Part shown: one piece after another, positions 1-8,914 of the stretch | How the letters are laid out: each line of letters begins with the position of its first letter | How positions within the stretch are numbered: the stretch's first letter is position 1 | Source of the DNA: Streptomyces sp. NRRL S-118 | Lineage (GTDB): Bacteria > Actinomycetota > Actinomycetes > Streptomycetales > Streptomycetaceae | Reading direction: 5' to 3' | DNA length: 64,000 nt | Assembly (NCBI RefSeq): GCF_000716335.1 | Contig: NZ_KL591002.1 | Location: 541,020-605,019 of the forward strand | Notes under the pieces: model-generated | The model's input: the letters and a program-made list of their open reading frames with translations, nothing else | Database searches by the model: none | Told to the model about the DNA's origin: nothing | Made by a program: the position numbers and the translations under genes

Positions 1-684
1 GGCGCGCGGGCAGGTGGTGCCGGTGTAGCGCATCGCCTCCTCGGCGTTGGGCAGGAACGCCTCGCAGTGCTCGAGGTCGGCGAGGGCCGTGAGGTCCCAG
101 CGGCCGGTGTCGTCCCAGCCGACGTCGGCGAAGATCCGGGTGGAGCGGCGGGCGGCCCCCGCGACCCACGGCTCCCGGCGGCCCGGCACGAGGGAGGCGA
201 CCGCGGCCCGCGCGGGGGGCGGGTACTCCGGGAGCTCCCCGACGGCGGTCCCCGGTGCCTCGTGGCCGTGGGAGACCATGGTCCGTTCGCCCTCGTACGC
301 CATGGAGACGGTGACCGGGGAGTGCCAGCCGGGCACGGTCCGCGACCGGGACAGGTCGATGCCCTCGCCCTGCTCCAGGGCGTCCCGGCAGTAGTCGCCG
401 TAGTGATCGTCACCGAAGGCGGCGGCAAGGTGGGTGCGCAGGCCGAGGCGGGCCAGGGCGGTGGCCATGTTGGCGACGCCCCCGGGGCTGGAGCCCATGC
501 CGCGGGCCCAGGTCTCGGTGCCGCGGACGGGGGCGGAGTCCAGGCCGGTGAAGATGATGTCGAGGAAGACCGTGCCGGTGAGGAAGACGTCGCACTCCGG
601 GTCGCCGGGGCCGCGCAGGGCGGCCAAGGGGTCGACGCCCGCGGTGTGTTGCCGAAGCTGCTGCTCTCCCCTGGGTGTGGTCAC
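1..684 (-). CDS. PfkB-family carbohydrate kinase (truncated by window edge)
   Basis: ATP-dependent kinase of the PfkB/ribokinase fold, expected to phosphorylate a sugar or nucleoside in the cytosol; the substrate cannot be read from sequence. The window holds the first 228 codons with no stop, so the C-terminal part carrying the GAGD-type catalytic signature lies outside. Visible family marks are the N-terminal substrate strand (VFLTGTVFLDIIF, residues 33-45) and the signature SSPGGVANMATALARLG (65-81). The GTG start at 684 has GGGGAG about 7 nt upstream. It diverges from the MFS gene across a 277-bp gap holding a CRP-like palindrome, which would suit carbon-source control of a sugar kinase. 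Confidence 0.85.
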   Translation of the reverse strand, partial: MTTPRGEQQLRQHTAGVDPLAALRGPGDPECDVFLTGTVFLDIIFTGLDSAPVRGTETWARGMGSSPGGVANMATALARLGLRTHLAAAFGDDHYGDYCRDALEQGEGIDLSRSRTVPGWHSPVTVSMAYEGERTMVSHGHEAPGTAVGELPEYPPPARAAVASLVPGRREPWVAGAARRSTRIFADVGWDDTGRWDLTALADLEHCEAFLPNAEEAMRYTGTTCPRA

Positions 685-804
685 GGCGGGCTCCCCGGTC
701 GCGGTTCCGATCTGGCCAGTGTGCCCGATTCCGGCCGTCCGCGACGGCGGGCGACGCACCGGAAATCCAGCTGCTTACCCGGCCTTCTCCGGCGCGAAAC
801 ACTT

Positions 805-820
805 TGTGACTCGGATCACA
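805..820. promoter_or_regulatory. CRP-like palindromic operator TGTGA-N6-TCACA
   Basis: The sequence TGTGACTCGGATCACA is a perfect TGTGA-N6-TCACA palindrome in the divergent gap between the sugar kinase (start 684) and the MFS gene (start 962). Crp/Fnr-family regulators, including streptomycete Crp, bind sites of this shape. The site and its position are seen; binding and any effect on either gene are inferred. Confidence 0.5.
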
Positions 821-961
821 TGACCTCGGCTTCTCCCGCGCCGCACGGCCTTGATACAAATTGGCCCGCGTTCCCGCGCGGCCATCGGCGTGCGACATCG
901 GGCGCCCCTCCCCTCTTCCGCTCTTTTCCCGTCCGCCGGGAATCAGTTCGCTGGAACGCCC

Positions 962-2323
962 ATGCCCTCGCGCCCGCGCGCCCCGTGGCCGCTCGTCGCC
1001 CTCTTCACCGCCGGCTACCTCGCCGCGTACCTCCTCCCGACCCTGGTCGGCAGCCTCTCCACCGGGCTCGGCCTCGCTCCCGCCCGGGCCGGACTGGTCG
1101 GCTCGGCCCTGCTGCTGAGCTCCGCCACCGCCGGCTTCACGCTCGCGGCCCGCGTGGAGCGGTACGGGCAGCGGCGGCTCGCCCGCCTCGGTCTGGCACT
1201 GGCCGTCGCCGGCTACGGCTGCGCCGCGCTCACCGCGTACGCCCCGCCGGTCGTGGCCGGCGCCGTCGTCGGGGGCTTCGGCTCCGGTACGGCGACGGCG
1301 GTCGCGGCGGCCGGGTTCGCGGGCCGCCGCGACCCGCACCGCGCCTCGACGCTGGGGCTGCTGTCGGTGTCCGCGACCGCGGGCGCGCTGTACCTGACGC
1401 TGCCGCACCTGGGCGGCGGGCACGCGCTGCCGTTCGCCTCGATCGCGCTGGTCGCGGCGGCGGTGTGGCCCGCCACGGCACGGCTGGAGACCGGGCACGA
1501 CACCGGCGGGGCGCGGGAGGCGGGCGCACCGCTGCCGCGCCTGCGCTCCGGCGTGGTCCTGGCGGGCGCGATGGTGTGCTGGTCCCTGGCGCAGAACGCC
1601 CTGTGGGGCGTGAGCGGCCGCATCGGGCTCGACCAGGCGGGCCTGAGCGAGGTGACGGTCGGCGCGGTCTTCGCGGCCGCGCTCGGGGCGGGGCTCCTCG
1701 GCGTCCTCGGCGCCGGCGCGCTCGGCGCCCGGCTCGGCCGGGCGGTGCCGATCGGCGCCGGCACGGTCGTGATCGCCGGCTGCATCGCCCTGAGCTCCGC
1801 TGCCGAGGGCCTCGCGTCGTTCGCCACCGGCGAGATCCTCTGGAACACCTGCTACCCGGTGGTCCTGTCGTACGTGATCGGCCTCGCCGCCTCGCTGGAC
1901 CCGCGGGGCCGCTGGGCGGTCCTCGTCGGCTCGGCGTCCTCGCTGGGCGTGGCGTGCGGGCCGGTGACCGGCAGCGTGCTGTCGGAGCGGGCGGGCTACC
2001 CCGGCATGGGCCTGGTGCTCGCCGCGCTCCTGCTGCTGCTCGCCGTCCCGATGACCGCGGTCGCCCTGCACACCTCGGGCCGGCCGCTGGTCCCGGGCGC
2101 GATCCGCCGCCGCGGCGGCGCCCCGGCGGCGGTGGTGGCGGCCGCCGCCGCGCCGGCCGCCGCGCTGGCCCCGCAGATGGGCGCCCCGGAGCAGCCGGTC
2201 GCGCAGATCCCGGTCGCGTCCGCCCCGGCGGCCGCGGCGCGGAATTCCTACGGCCTGGCGGAGTCCACCGCGTCGACCGAGTCGGAGGAGCCGAAGTCGT
2301 ACGCCTCCACCTCGGCGAGGTAG
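962..2323 (+). CDS. MFS transporter
   Basis: Predicted 453-aa membrane transporter of the major facilitator type. It has about 12 hydrophobic segments, starting with PLVALFTAGYLAAYLLPTLV right after the start, and the small basic loop RVERYGQRRLARLG between helices 2 and 3 typical of MFS proteins. The substrate is unknown. ATG 962 was chosen over upstream in-frame starts because the first helix begins a few residues later; there is no strong ribosome binding site. The C-terminal ~85 residues (from about 370) are Ala/Pro-rich and then Ser/Glu-rich with no membrane segment, and the last 25 codons overlap the convergent adenosine deaminase gene, so the tail may be a stop-loss extension. Confidence 0.75.
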   Translation: MPSRPRAPWPLVALFTAGYLAAYLLPTLVGSLSTGLGLAPARAGLVGSALLLSSATAGFTLAARVERYGQRRLARLGLALAVAGYGCAALTAYAPPVVAGAVVGGFGSGTATAVAAAGFAGRRDPHRASTLGLLSVSATAGALYLTLPHLGGGHALPFASIALVAAAVWPATARLETGHDTGGAREAGAPLPRLRSGVVLAGAMVCWSLAQNALWGVSGRIGLDQAGLSEVTVGAVFAAALGAGLLGVLGAGALGARLGRAVPIGAGTVVIAGCIALSSAAEGLASFATGEILWNTCYPVVLSYVIGLAASLDPRGRWAVLVGSASSLGVACGPVTGSVLSERAGYPGMGLVLAALLLLLAVPMTAVALHTSGRPLVPGAIRRRGGAPAAVVAAAAAPAAALAPQMGAPEQPVAQIPVASAPAAAARNSYGLAESTASTESEEPKSYASTSAR

Positions 2324-3282
2324 CGCGCCCTGCGCTCCTCGTCGTCGTCCAGGAAGGACGCCAGGAAGGAGTTGCGGGCCAGCTCCCGCAACTGCTCCGG
2401 AGCCAGGCCCAGGGCCTCGTGGACCGCGTGGAAGGTGTCCCCGACGTAGCCGCCGAAGTAGGCGGGGTCGTCGGAGTTGACCGTCACCAGCAGCCCGGCC
2501 TCCAGCATGGACCGCAGTGGGTGGTCCTCCAGGAGGTCGATCGCGCGCAGCCGCACGTTCGACAGCGGGCACAGCGTCAGCGGCACCCGGTCCCGTACGA
2601 GCCGGGCCACCAGCTCCGGGTCCTCGACCGCCCGCAGGCCGTGGTCGATCCGCTCCACGCCGAGGACGTCCAGCGCCTCGCGGATGTACGCGGGCGGGCC
2701 CTCCTCCCCGGCGTGGGCGACCTTGCGCAGGCCGAGCGCCGCGGCAGCCTCGTACACCTCGGCGAACTTCGACGGCGGGTGGCCGACCTCCGCGGAATCC
2801 AGGCCGACGCCCGTGATCCGGTTCAGGTACGGCTTCGCCGCCTCCAGCGTCTCCCTCGCCGACTCGGCCGGCAGGTCGCGCAGGAAGCACATGATCAGCC
2901 GGGTGGAGATCCCGTGCCGCTCCTCGCTGTGGTCCAGCGCCCTGGCCAGCCCCTCCACCACGGTGCCGAAGGCGATGCCGCGGCCGGTGTGCGCCTGCGG
3001 GTCGAAGAAGATCTCGGCGTGCCGCACCCCCTGCGCGGCGGCGCGCGCCAGGTACGCGTCGGCGAGCTCGGCGAAGTCGTCCGCCGTGCGCAGCACGGTC
3101 ATCAGGCCGTAGTACAGGTCCAGGAAGGACTGCAGATCGCTGAAGAGGTACGCCTTGCGCAGCTCCTCGGTGTCCGCCCAGGGCAGCTGGACGCGGTTGC
3201 GGGCGGCGAGCGCGAAGGCCAGCTCGGGTTCGAGGGTGCCTTCGATGTGGAGGTGCAGTTCGGCTTTGGGAAGCGGTGCCAT
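2248..3282 (-). CDS. add: Adenosine deaminase
   Basis: Zinc hydrolase converting adenosine to inosine plus ammonia (purine salvage, cytosol). All family marks are present in 344 aa: metal ligands H10 and H12 in ELHLHIEGTLEP, HAGEEGP, the ERIDHG histidine, LCPLSNVRL, and VNSDDPAYFGG with the paired Asp. Length is normal for bacterial ADA. Last gene of a minus-strand run after rnz (33-bp gap); GAGG lies about 9 nt before the ATG. Its 3' end overlaps the convergent MFS gene by 76 bp. Confidence 0.95.
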   Translation of the reverse strand: MAPLPKAELHLHIEGTLEPELAFALAARNRVQLPWADTEELRKAYLFSDLQSFLDLYYGLMTVLRTADDFAELADAYLARAAAQGVRHAEIFFDPQAHTGRGIAFGTVVEGLARALDHSEERHGISTRLIMCFLRDLPAESARETLEAAKPYLNRITGVGLDSAEVGHPPSKFAEVYEAAAALGLRKVAHAGEEGPPAYIREALDVLGVERIDHGLRAVEDPELVARLVRDRVPLTLCPLSNVRLRAIDLLEDHPLRSMLEAGLLVTVNSDDPAYFGGYVGDTFHAVHEALGLAPEQLRELARNSFLASFLDDDEERRARYLAEVEAYDFGSSDSVDAVDSARP

Positions 3283-3315
3283 GGGGAGTGCCTCGGTGCT
3301 TTCCAGCGCTGGTGC

Positions 3316-4218
3316 CTAGCGCTTGGGGAGGGGGACCCGGACGAGGTCGTGGGCGACGGTCAGCTCGCCGTCGAAGCCGGCCGCCCGGGCCTGCTGCTCG
3401 AAGGCGCCGGGGTCGCTGTAGCGCTGCGAGAAATGCGTGAGGACCAGGTGCCGCACGCCCGCCCCGCGCGCCACCGCCGCCGCCTGCCCGGCCGTCAGGT
3501 GACCGTGCTCCACGGCCAGTGTCTCGTCCTCGTCGAGGAACGTCGACTCGATGACGAGCAGGTCGCAGCCCTCGGCGAGCGCGTGGACGGCGTCGCACAT
3601 CCGGGTGTCCATGACGAACGCGAACCGCTGCCCGCGCCGGAGCTCGCTGACGTCCTCCAGTCGTACGCCGTCGAGCTCGCCCTCCCGCTGGAGGCGGCCC
3701 ACGTCCGGGCCCTGGATGCCGCGGGCGGCGAGCTTCCCGGGCAGCATGCGGCGCCCGTCGGGCTCGGTCAGCCGGTAGCCGAAGGACTCGACGGGGTGCG
3801 ACAGCCGGCGGGCCTCCAGCGTGTACCCGGGGGTCGTGGCGAGCACGCCGTCGCCGGCGACCGGCGCCTCGGCGAGCTGCACCGTCTCGCGGTAGGCCGT
3901 GGCGTACCGCAGCCGGTCGAAGAAGCGCTGCCCGCTCGCCGGGTAGTGGGCGGTGACGGGGTGCGGGACCCGGTCGAGGTTGATGCGCTGGATGACCCCG
4001 GCGAGGCCGAGGGAGTGGTCACCGTGGAAGTGGGTGACGCAGATCCGGTTGATGTCGTGCGCGGCGACCCCGGCCCGCAGCATCTGCCGCTGGGTGCCCT
4101 CGCCCGGGTCGAAGAGGATGCCCTCCCCGTCCCAGCGCAGCAGGTAGCCGTTGTGGTTGCGGTGGCGTGTGGGCACCTGACTGGCGGTGCCCAGCACGAC
4201 GAACTCCCGTACGGACAT
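3316..4218 (-). CDS. rnz: Ribonuclease Z (tRNA 3'-processing endonuclease)
   Basis: Metallo-beta-lactamase-fold endonuclease that cuts the 3' trailer from tRNA precursors lacking an encoded CCA. The 300 aa contain the zinc motif HFHGDH (residues 63-68), an early Asp/Gly turn ([12 protein letters not shown]), FVMDTRMC, a late HGHLT segment, and the RNase Z motif LTHFSQRY. Both tRNA-Ala genes in this window lack an encoded CCA, so they are the kind of substrate this enzyme needs. It starts 7 bp after the HIT gene stop, so the two are probably co-transcribed. Confidence 0.93.
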   Translation of the reverse strand: MSVREFVVLGTASQVPTRHRNHNGYLLRWDGEGILFDPGEGTQRQMLRAGVAAHDINRICVTHFHGDHSLGLAGVIQRINLDRVPHPVTAHYPASGQRFFDRLRYATAYRETVQLAEAPVAGDGVLATTPGYTLEARRLSHPVESFGYRLTEPDGRRMLPGKLAARGIQGPDVGRLQREGELDGVRLEDVSELRRGQRFAFVMDTRMCDAVHALAEGCDLLVIESTFLDEDETLAVEHGHLTAGQAAAVARGAGVRHLVLTHFSQRYSDPGAFEQQARAAGFDGELTVAHDLVRVPLPKR

Positions 4219-4225
4219 CCGTGCC

Positions 4226-4585
4226 CTACCCGGGGGGCCAGTTGAGGCCGCGGCCGCCCAGGACGTGCGCGTGCGCGTGCCAGACGGTCTGCCCGGCTCC
4301 GGTACCGGTGTTGAAGACGATGCGGTAGCCGGCGCCGTCGGTCTTCTCCTGCGCGGCGACCTCGCCGGCCTCGCGCAGCACGTCGGCGGCGATCTCCGGC
4401 GCGGCCGCGGCGAGCGAGGCGGCGTCGGGGTGGTGCGCCTTGGGGATCACCAGCACGTGCGTGGGTGCCTGCGGGTTGATGTCGCGGAAGGCGACGGTGG
4501 TCTCGGACTCACGCACGATCGTGGCCGGGACCTCTCCCGACACGATCTTGCAGAACAGGCAGTCGCTCCGCGGCTCTCCGGCCAT
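4226..4585 (-). CDS. HIT family nucleotide-binding hydrolase
   Basis: Small (119 aa) histidine-triad protein of the HinT/PKCI branch; members hydrolyse nucleoside phosphoramidates or other AMP derivatives. The triad HAHAHV is at residues 103-108, and the N-terminal CLFC pair (C9, C12) could bind zinc with a downstream His. It sits between rsmE (56-bp gap) and rnz (7-bp gap) on the same strand. The physiological substrate is unknown. Confidence 0.9.
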   Translation of the reverse strand: MAGEPRSDCLFCKIVSGEVPATIVRESETTVAFRDINPQAPTHVLVIPKAHHPDAASLAAAAPEIAADVLREAGEVAAQEKTDGAGYRIVFNTGTGAGQTVWHAHAHVLGGRGLNWPPG

Positions 4586-4641
4586 GCTCCGGCCCCTTCC
4601 CGAATCGGATCATCACTGTGGGGGCAGCTTATCCGTGACGA

Positions 4642-5382
4642 TCACGCCCAGCGGCCGGTCCGCCCCAGCAGCAGGGCCGTGGCGGCCGTGCCGGCGGTGG
4701 AGGTGCGCAGCACGCTGCGGCCCAGCCGGTACGGCCTGGCGCCCGCCTCCGCGAAGGCCGCCAGCTCCTCGGGCGACACGCCGCCCTCGGGGCCCACGAC
4801 GAGCACGATCCCGCCGGTGGAGGGCAGGTCGGCGGTGGCCAGCGGCTCGGCGCCCTCCTCGTGCAGGACCGCCGCGAAGTCCGCCGCCGCCAGCAGACCG
4901 GCGACCTGCTTCGTCGACGCGGCCTCCGCCACCTCCGGGAACCGCAGGCGGCGCGACTGCTTGCCCGCCTCGCGGGCAGTGGCGCGCCACTTGGCGAGCG
5001 CCTTCAGGCCGCGCTCGCCCTTCCACTGCGTGATGCAGCGGGACGCCGCCCACGGCACGATCGCGTCGACGCCGGTCTCGGTCATCGTCTCCACGGCGAG
5101 CTCGCCGCGGTCGCCCTTGGGCAGCGCCTGGACGACGGTGATGCGGGGGCCCGGCTCCGGCTCGGTGCGCACCTCGCGCACGGCCACCTCCAGCCGGTCC
5201 TTGCCCTCGACGGCGGCGACGGTGCCGTACGCGCCGGTGCCGGCGCCGTCCGTCAGGACGATCTCCTCGCCGACGCGCAGCCGGCGCACGGACACGGCGT
5301 GCCGTCCCTCGGCCCCGTCGAGCGTGACGGTCCCGCCCGTCGCGGCCCGGAGCCGCTCGACCACGAACACGGGCGCGGTCAT
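4642..5382 (-). CDS. rsmE: 16S rRNA (uracil-1498-N3)-methyltransferase
   Basis: SPOUT-class SAM-dependent methyltransferase that makes m3U1498 in 16S rRNA, a late modification in the decoding centre. The 246-aa protein has an N-terminal PUA-like region, then the SPOUT core with ITVVQALPKGDRGE, CITQWKGER, the SAM-loop LVVGPEGGVSPEE and the C-terminal LGRSVLRTSTAGTAA. ATG 5382 overlaps the NMO stop by 4 bp (ATGA), so translation is likely coupled. Confidence 0.93.
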   Translation of the reverse strand: MTAPVFVVERLRAATGGTVTLDGAEGRHAVSVRRLRVGEEIVLTDGAGTGAYGTVAAVEGKDRLEVAVREVRTEPEPGPRITVVQALPKGDRGELAVETMTETGVDAIVPWAASRCITQWKGERGLKALAKWRATAREAGKQSRRLRFPEVAEAASTKQVAGLLAAADFAAVLHEEGAEPLATADLPSTGGIVLVVGPEGGVSPEELAAFAEAGARPYRLGRSVLRTSTAGTAATALLLGRTGRWA

Positions 5383-6452
5383 GACGCCTCCCGCAGCGCG
5401 AGTTCGGCCGCCGCGGCCTGCAGCTCGGCCTGGAGCACCTCGACCAGCCGACCGGCGGGCAGCTCGCGGGCCAGCCGGTGGCCCTGGCCCGCCCACAGCG
5501 CCATGCCCTGCGGGTCGCCGGCGGCCGCGGCGGCCTTGCGCAGGCCGCTGGTGAGGTGGTGCACCTCGGGGTAGGCGGCGGGGGCGTACGGGCCGTGCTC
5601 GCGCATGAACCGGTTGACGAGCCCGCGCGCGGGCCGGCCCGAGAAGGCGCGGGTGAGCTCGGTGCGGGTGAACAGCGGGTCCGTCATGGCCTGCTTGTGC
5701 AGCAGGTGCGCGCCCGACTCGGGACAGACCAGGAACGCCGTGCCGAGCTGTGCGGCCGCCGCGCCCGCCGCGAGGGCGGCGGCGATCTGGCTGCCGCGCA
5801 TCAGCCCGCCGGCGGCGACCATCGGTATCCGCACGGCCTCGCGGACCTGCGCCAGCAGCGCCAGCAGACCGGTCCCCGACCCGTCGCCCTCCGGGTCGTC
5901 GCGATGCGTCCCCTGGTGCCCGCCGGCCTCGACGCCCTGGACGCAGACGGCGTCCGCGCCCGCGTACTGCGCCGCCTGCGCCTCCTCCGGCGAGGTGACG
6001 GTCACCACGGTGAACGTGCCGGCGCGCGCGAAGGCGTCGAGCGTCTCGCGGGCGGGGCACCCGAAGGTGAACGACACGACCGGTACCGGGTCGTCGAGGA
6101 GGATCGCCAGCTTGGCCTCGTACCCGTCGTCCCGCCCGGCGTCGGGGTCGCCGAGCGGCGTGTCGTACCAGCTCGCCTCGCCGGCGAGCTGGTGCCGGTA
6201 GACGTCGACGGCGGCCGCGTCGGCCTGTCCGGGCTGCGGCATGAACAGGTTGACACCGAAGGGCTGCGAGGTCAGCCCGCGGAGCTGTTTGACCTCCTGG
6301 TACATGCCGTCGGCCGTCTTGTACCCGGCGGCCAGGAAACCGAGCCCGCCGGCCTCGGACACGGCGGCGACGAGCCGGGGACAGGAGGCGCCGCCCGCCA
6401 TGGGGGCCTGCACGATCGGGTACCGGCAGAGATCGGTCAGTGCGGAGGACAT
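5379..6452 (-). CDS. Nitronate monooxygenase family flavoprotein
   Basis: FMN-dependent TIM-barrel enzyme of the NMO/2-nitropropane dioxygenase family, oxidising alkyl nitronates such as propionate-3-nitronate. The 357 aa show the N-terminal PIVQAPMAGG, the mid-barrel VCVQGVEAGGHQGTH that holds FMN phosphate and the catalytic His of class I enzymes, and VAAGGLMRGSQIAAAL. It appears to be the first gene of the run NMO-rsmE-HIT-rnz-add, and its own start lacks an obvious ribosome binding site. Family is clear; the true substrate may differ. Confidence 0.88.
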   Translation of the reverse strand: MSSALTDLCRYPIVQAPMAGGASCPRLVAAVSEAGGLGFLAAGYKTADGMYQEVKQLRGLTSQPFGVNLFMPQPGQADAAAVDVYRHQLAGEASWYDTPLGDPDAGRDDGYEAKLAILLDDPVPVVSFTFGCPARETLDAFARAGTFTVVTVTSPEEAQAAQYAGADAVCVQGVEAGGHQGTHRDDPEGDGSGTGLLALLAQVREAVRIPMVAAGGLMRGSQIAAALAAGAAAAQLGTAFLVCPESGAHLLHKQAMTDPLFTRTELTRAFSGRPARGLVNRFMREHGPYAPAAYPEVHHLTSGLRKAAAAAGDPQGMALWAGQGHRLARELPAGRLVEVLQAELQAAAAELALREAS

Positions 6453-6519
6453 GCAGGCATGGTGTCACGCCCCTGCTCCCCCGCCGAACCCTCCCGCCCG
6501 TACGGCGGCGGAGGCGGCG

Positions 6520-6565
6520 CGGTACGGCTGAGGGGGCGGGGCACCCCGCCCCCTCAGCCGTACCG
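6520..6565 (-). terminator. 22-bp perfect hairpin terminator after dnaJ
   Basis: Arms at 6520-6541 and 6544-6565 are perfect reverse complements with a 2-nt loop (CA). The hairpin begins 32 bp past the dnaJ stop and lies upstream of the NMO start, so it probably ends the hrcA-dnaJ transcript. There is no U-tract, as is common for high-GC actinobacterial terminators. Confidence 0.75.
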
Positions 6566-6596
6566 GCGCCCGGGGACCGCAGCCCCCGGCCACGGC

Positions 6597-7733
6597 CTAC
6601 CGGCCGTTGAACGCGTCCTTCAGGCGCGAGAACAGGCCCTGCTGACCCGGCTGGAACTGCCCGGTCGGGCGCTCCTCGCCGCGCAGCTTCGCCAGCTCCC
6701 GCAGCAGCCGCTCCTGCTCCGGGTCCATCTTCGTGGGCGTCTGGACCTCGACGTGCACGATGAGGTCACCGCGCCCGCCGCCCCGCAGGTGCGTGACACC
6801 GCGCCCGTGCAGCGGGATGGACTGCCCCGACTGGGTACCGGGCCGGATGTCGACCTCGTCGACGCCGTCGAGCGTCTCCAGCGGCACCTTGGTGCCGAGC
6901 GCGCCCGCCGTCATCGGGATCGTCACCGTGCAGTGCAGGTCGTCGCCGCGCCGCTGGAAGACCGGATGCGGGACCTCGTGGATCTCGACGTACAGGTCGC
7001 CCGCCGGTCCGCCGCCGGGGCCGACCTCGCCCTCACCCGCGAGCTGGATACGGGTGCCGTTGTCCACGCCGGCCGGGATCTTGACCGTGAGCGTACGGCG
7101 GGACCGCACGCGGCCGTCGCCGGCGCACTCCGGGCACGGCGTCGGGACGACGGTGCCGAAGCCCTGGCACTGCGGGCAGGGCCGGGACGTCATGACCTGG
7201 CCCAGGAAGGACCGGGTCACCTGCGAGACCTCACCGCGGCCCCGGCACATGTCGCACGTCTGCGCGGACGTACCGGGCGCGGCGCCCTCGCCCGAGCAGG
7301 TCGTGCAGACGACGGCCGTGTCGACCTGGATGTCCTTGGTCGTGCCGAAGGTGGCCTCGTTGAGCTCGATGTCCAGCCGGATCATCGCGTCCTGGCCGCG
7401 CCGGGTCCGCGAGCGGGGCCCCCGCTGGGACGCCGTGCCGAAGAAGGCGTCCATGATGTCGGAGAAGTTGCCGAAGCCGCCCGCCCCGAAGCCGCCGGCG
7501 CCGGCACCGCCGGACGCGGACAGCGGGTCGCCGCCGAGGTCGTAGACCTGCTTCTTCTGCGGGTCCGACAACACCTCGTACGCGGCGTTGATCTCCTTGA
7601 ACCGCTCTTGCGTCTTCGGATCGGGATTGACGTCCGGGTGCAGCTCGCGGGCGAGCCGCCGGAACGCCTTCTTGATCTCGTCCTGGGACGCGTCGCGGCG
7701 TACGCCGAGCACGGCGTAATAGTCCGTGGCCAC
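6597..7733 (-). CDS. dnaJ: Molecular chaperone DnaJ (hrcA-linked copy)
   Basis: Hsp40 co-chaperone that delivers substrates to DnaK and stimulates its ATPase. The 378 aa show an N-terminal J domain with the HPD motif (residues 32-34), a short Gly/Phe linker (about 73-95), four zinc-finger repeats [24 protein letters not shown] and CPECAGDG, and the C-terminal substrate-binding domains. The GTG start at 7733 shares one base with the hrcA TAG stop, so the two are co-translated. Streptomycetes usually carry a second dnaJ in the dnaK operon; this is the hrcA-linked type. Confidence 0.95.
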   Translation of the reverse strand: MATDYYAVLGVRRDASQDEIKKAFRRLARELHPDVNPDPKTQERFKEINAAYEVLSDPQKKQVYDLGGDPLSASGGAGAGGFGAGGFGNFSDIMDAFFGTASQRGPRSRTRRGQDAMIRLDIELNEATFGTTKDIQVDTAVVCTTCSGEGAAPGTSAQTCDMCRGRGEVSQVTRSFLGQVMTSRPCPQCQGFGTVVPTPCPECAGDGRVRSRRTLTVKIPAGVDNGTRIQLAGEGEVGPGGGPAGDLYVEIHEVPHPVFQRRGDDLHCTVTIPMTAGALGTKVPLETLDGVDEVDIRPGTQSGQSIPLHGRGVTHLRGGGRGDLIVHVEVQTPTKMDPEQERLLRELAKLRGEERPTGQFQPGQQGLFSRLKDAFNGR

Positions 7734-8749
7734 TACGACTCCGCCAGGATCTGTCCGACGTAACGTGCCACTGCGCGTACCGCTCCCATCGTTCCGGGGT
7801 AGTCCATGCGGGTCGGTCCGACCACGCCGAGTTTGGCGACTGCCTCGTCGCCCGAACCGTAGCCGACCGCGACGACGGACGTGGAGTTGAGCCCCTCGTG
7901 GGCGTTCTCGTGCCCGATGCGTACGGTCATCGCCGAGTCCTTGGCCTCGCCGAGCAGCTTCAGGAGCACCACCTGCTCCTCGAGCGCCTCCAGCACCGGC
8001 CGGATCGTCAGCGGGAAGTCGTGCACGAAGCGGGTGAGATTGGCGGTGCCGCCGATCATCAGCCGCTCCTCCGTCTCCTCCACCAGCGTCTCCAGCAGCG
8101 TGGCCAGCACCGTGGAGACGGTCCCGCGGTCCTCCGCCTCGAAGGACTCGGGAAGGTCCTGCACCAGCTGCGGCACGTCGGTGAAGCGACGCCCGACGAC
8201 ACGGCTGTTGAGCCGCGCCCGCAGGTCGGCCACCGACTGCTCGCCGAACGGCGCCGGGCAGTCGACCATGCGCTGCTCGACACGGCCCGTGTCCGTGATC
8301 AGGACCAGCATCAGCCGGGCCGGGGCCAGCGACAGCAGTTCGACGTGCCGCACGGTCGAGCGGGTCAGGGACGGGTACTGGACGATCGCGACCTGCCGGG
8401 TCAGCTGCGCCAGCAGCCGCACCGTACGGCCGACGACGTCGTCCAGGTCCACCGCGCCGTCCAGGAAGTTCTGGATCGCCCGCCGCTCCGGCGACGACAG
8501 GGGCTTGACCCCGGCCAGCCGGTCCACGAAGAGCCGGTAGCCCTTGTCGGTGGGGATGCGGCCCGCGCTGGTGTGGGGCTGGGCGATGAAGCCCTCCTCC
8601 TCCAGCGCCGCCATGTCGTTGCGCACGGTGGCCGGCGAGACGCCGAGGTTGTGGCGCTCGGTCAGCGCCTTGGAGCCGACGGGCTCCTCGGTGCCGACGT
8701 AGTCCTGGACGATCGCGCGCAGCACCTCGAGTCTGCGTTCGCTGAGCAT
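7733..8749 (-). CDS. hrcA: Heat-shock repressor HrcA
   Basis: Transcription repressor that binds CIRCE operators and holds back chaperone genes until heat shock. The 338-aa product has an N-terminal winged helix ([17 protein letters not shown], then [18 protein letters not shown]), a GAF-like middle domain and the conserved C-terminal [18 protein letters not shown] 8749 is preferred over GTG 8758 because GGAGG sits 8 nt upstream of the ATG, whereas the GTG would overlap that GGAGG. A CIRCE element lies 40 bp upstream, so the operon is autoregulated. Confidence 0.95.
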   Translation of the reverse strand: MLSERRLEVLRAIVQDYVGTEEPVGSKALTERHNLGVSPATVRNDMAALEEEGFIAQPHTSAGRIPTDKGYRLFVDRLAGVKPLSSPERRAIQNFLDGAVDLDDVVGRTVRLLAQLTRQVAIVQYPSLTRSTVRHVELLSLAPARLMLVLITDTGRVEQRMVDCPAPFGEQSVADLRARLNSRVVGRRFTDVPQLVQDLPESFEAEDRGTVSTVLATLLETLVEETEERLMIGGTANLTRFVHDFPLTIRPVLEALEEQVVLLKLLGEAKDSAMTVRIGHENAHEGLNSTSVVAVGYGSGDEAVAKLGVVGPTRMDYPGTMGAVRAVARYVGQILAES

Positions 8750-8788
8750 CGCGCGCACCTCCAGCTAGCTCCGGTTACTCGGCGTTCA

Positions 8789-8815
8789 TTGGCACTCACC
8801 AGGTCCGAGTGCCAG
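8789..8815. promoter_or_regulatory. CIRCE operator (HrcA binding site)
   Basis: TTGGCACTC-N9-GAGTGCCAG matches the CIRCE consensus TTAGCACTC-N9-GAGTGCTAA except for symmetric A-to-G and T-to-C changes at the third and third-last positions. It lies between hrcA and the divergent metallo-hydrolase gene, right where HrcA would repress its own operon. Confidence 0.9.
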
Positions 8816-8902
8816 GTATCACCCGGCAAGTGTACGGCGCCGGGGTACGCCCCTAGCAAGGGCGGCGGTCACGCTACCGCGCGGCGGACCGCCCGGTGCG
8901 GA

Positions 8903-8908
8903 TAGCGT
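8903..8908 (+). promoter_or_regulatory. Possible -10 box of a leaderless promoter
   Basis: TAGCGT fits the actinobacterial -10 pattern TANNNT and ends exactly 6 nt before the ATG at 8915, which has no Shine-Dalgarno sequence. This is the geometry of leaderless transcripts that start at the A of ATG. No good -35 is visible. Confidence 0.4.
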
Positions 8909-8914
8909 CGCGGT

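Noticed and set aside
67..4245. A 1392-codon open frame on the plus strand, and similar giant frames elsewhere
   Set aside because: It lies antisense to real genes (PfkB kinase, add, rnz), is Arg/Gly/Ala/Val-rich and has no domain; long antisense frames are expected at this GC.
7733..8758. GTG at 8758 as the hrcA start
   Set aside because: It overlaps the GGAGG that is ideally placed for the ATG at 8749.
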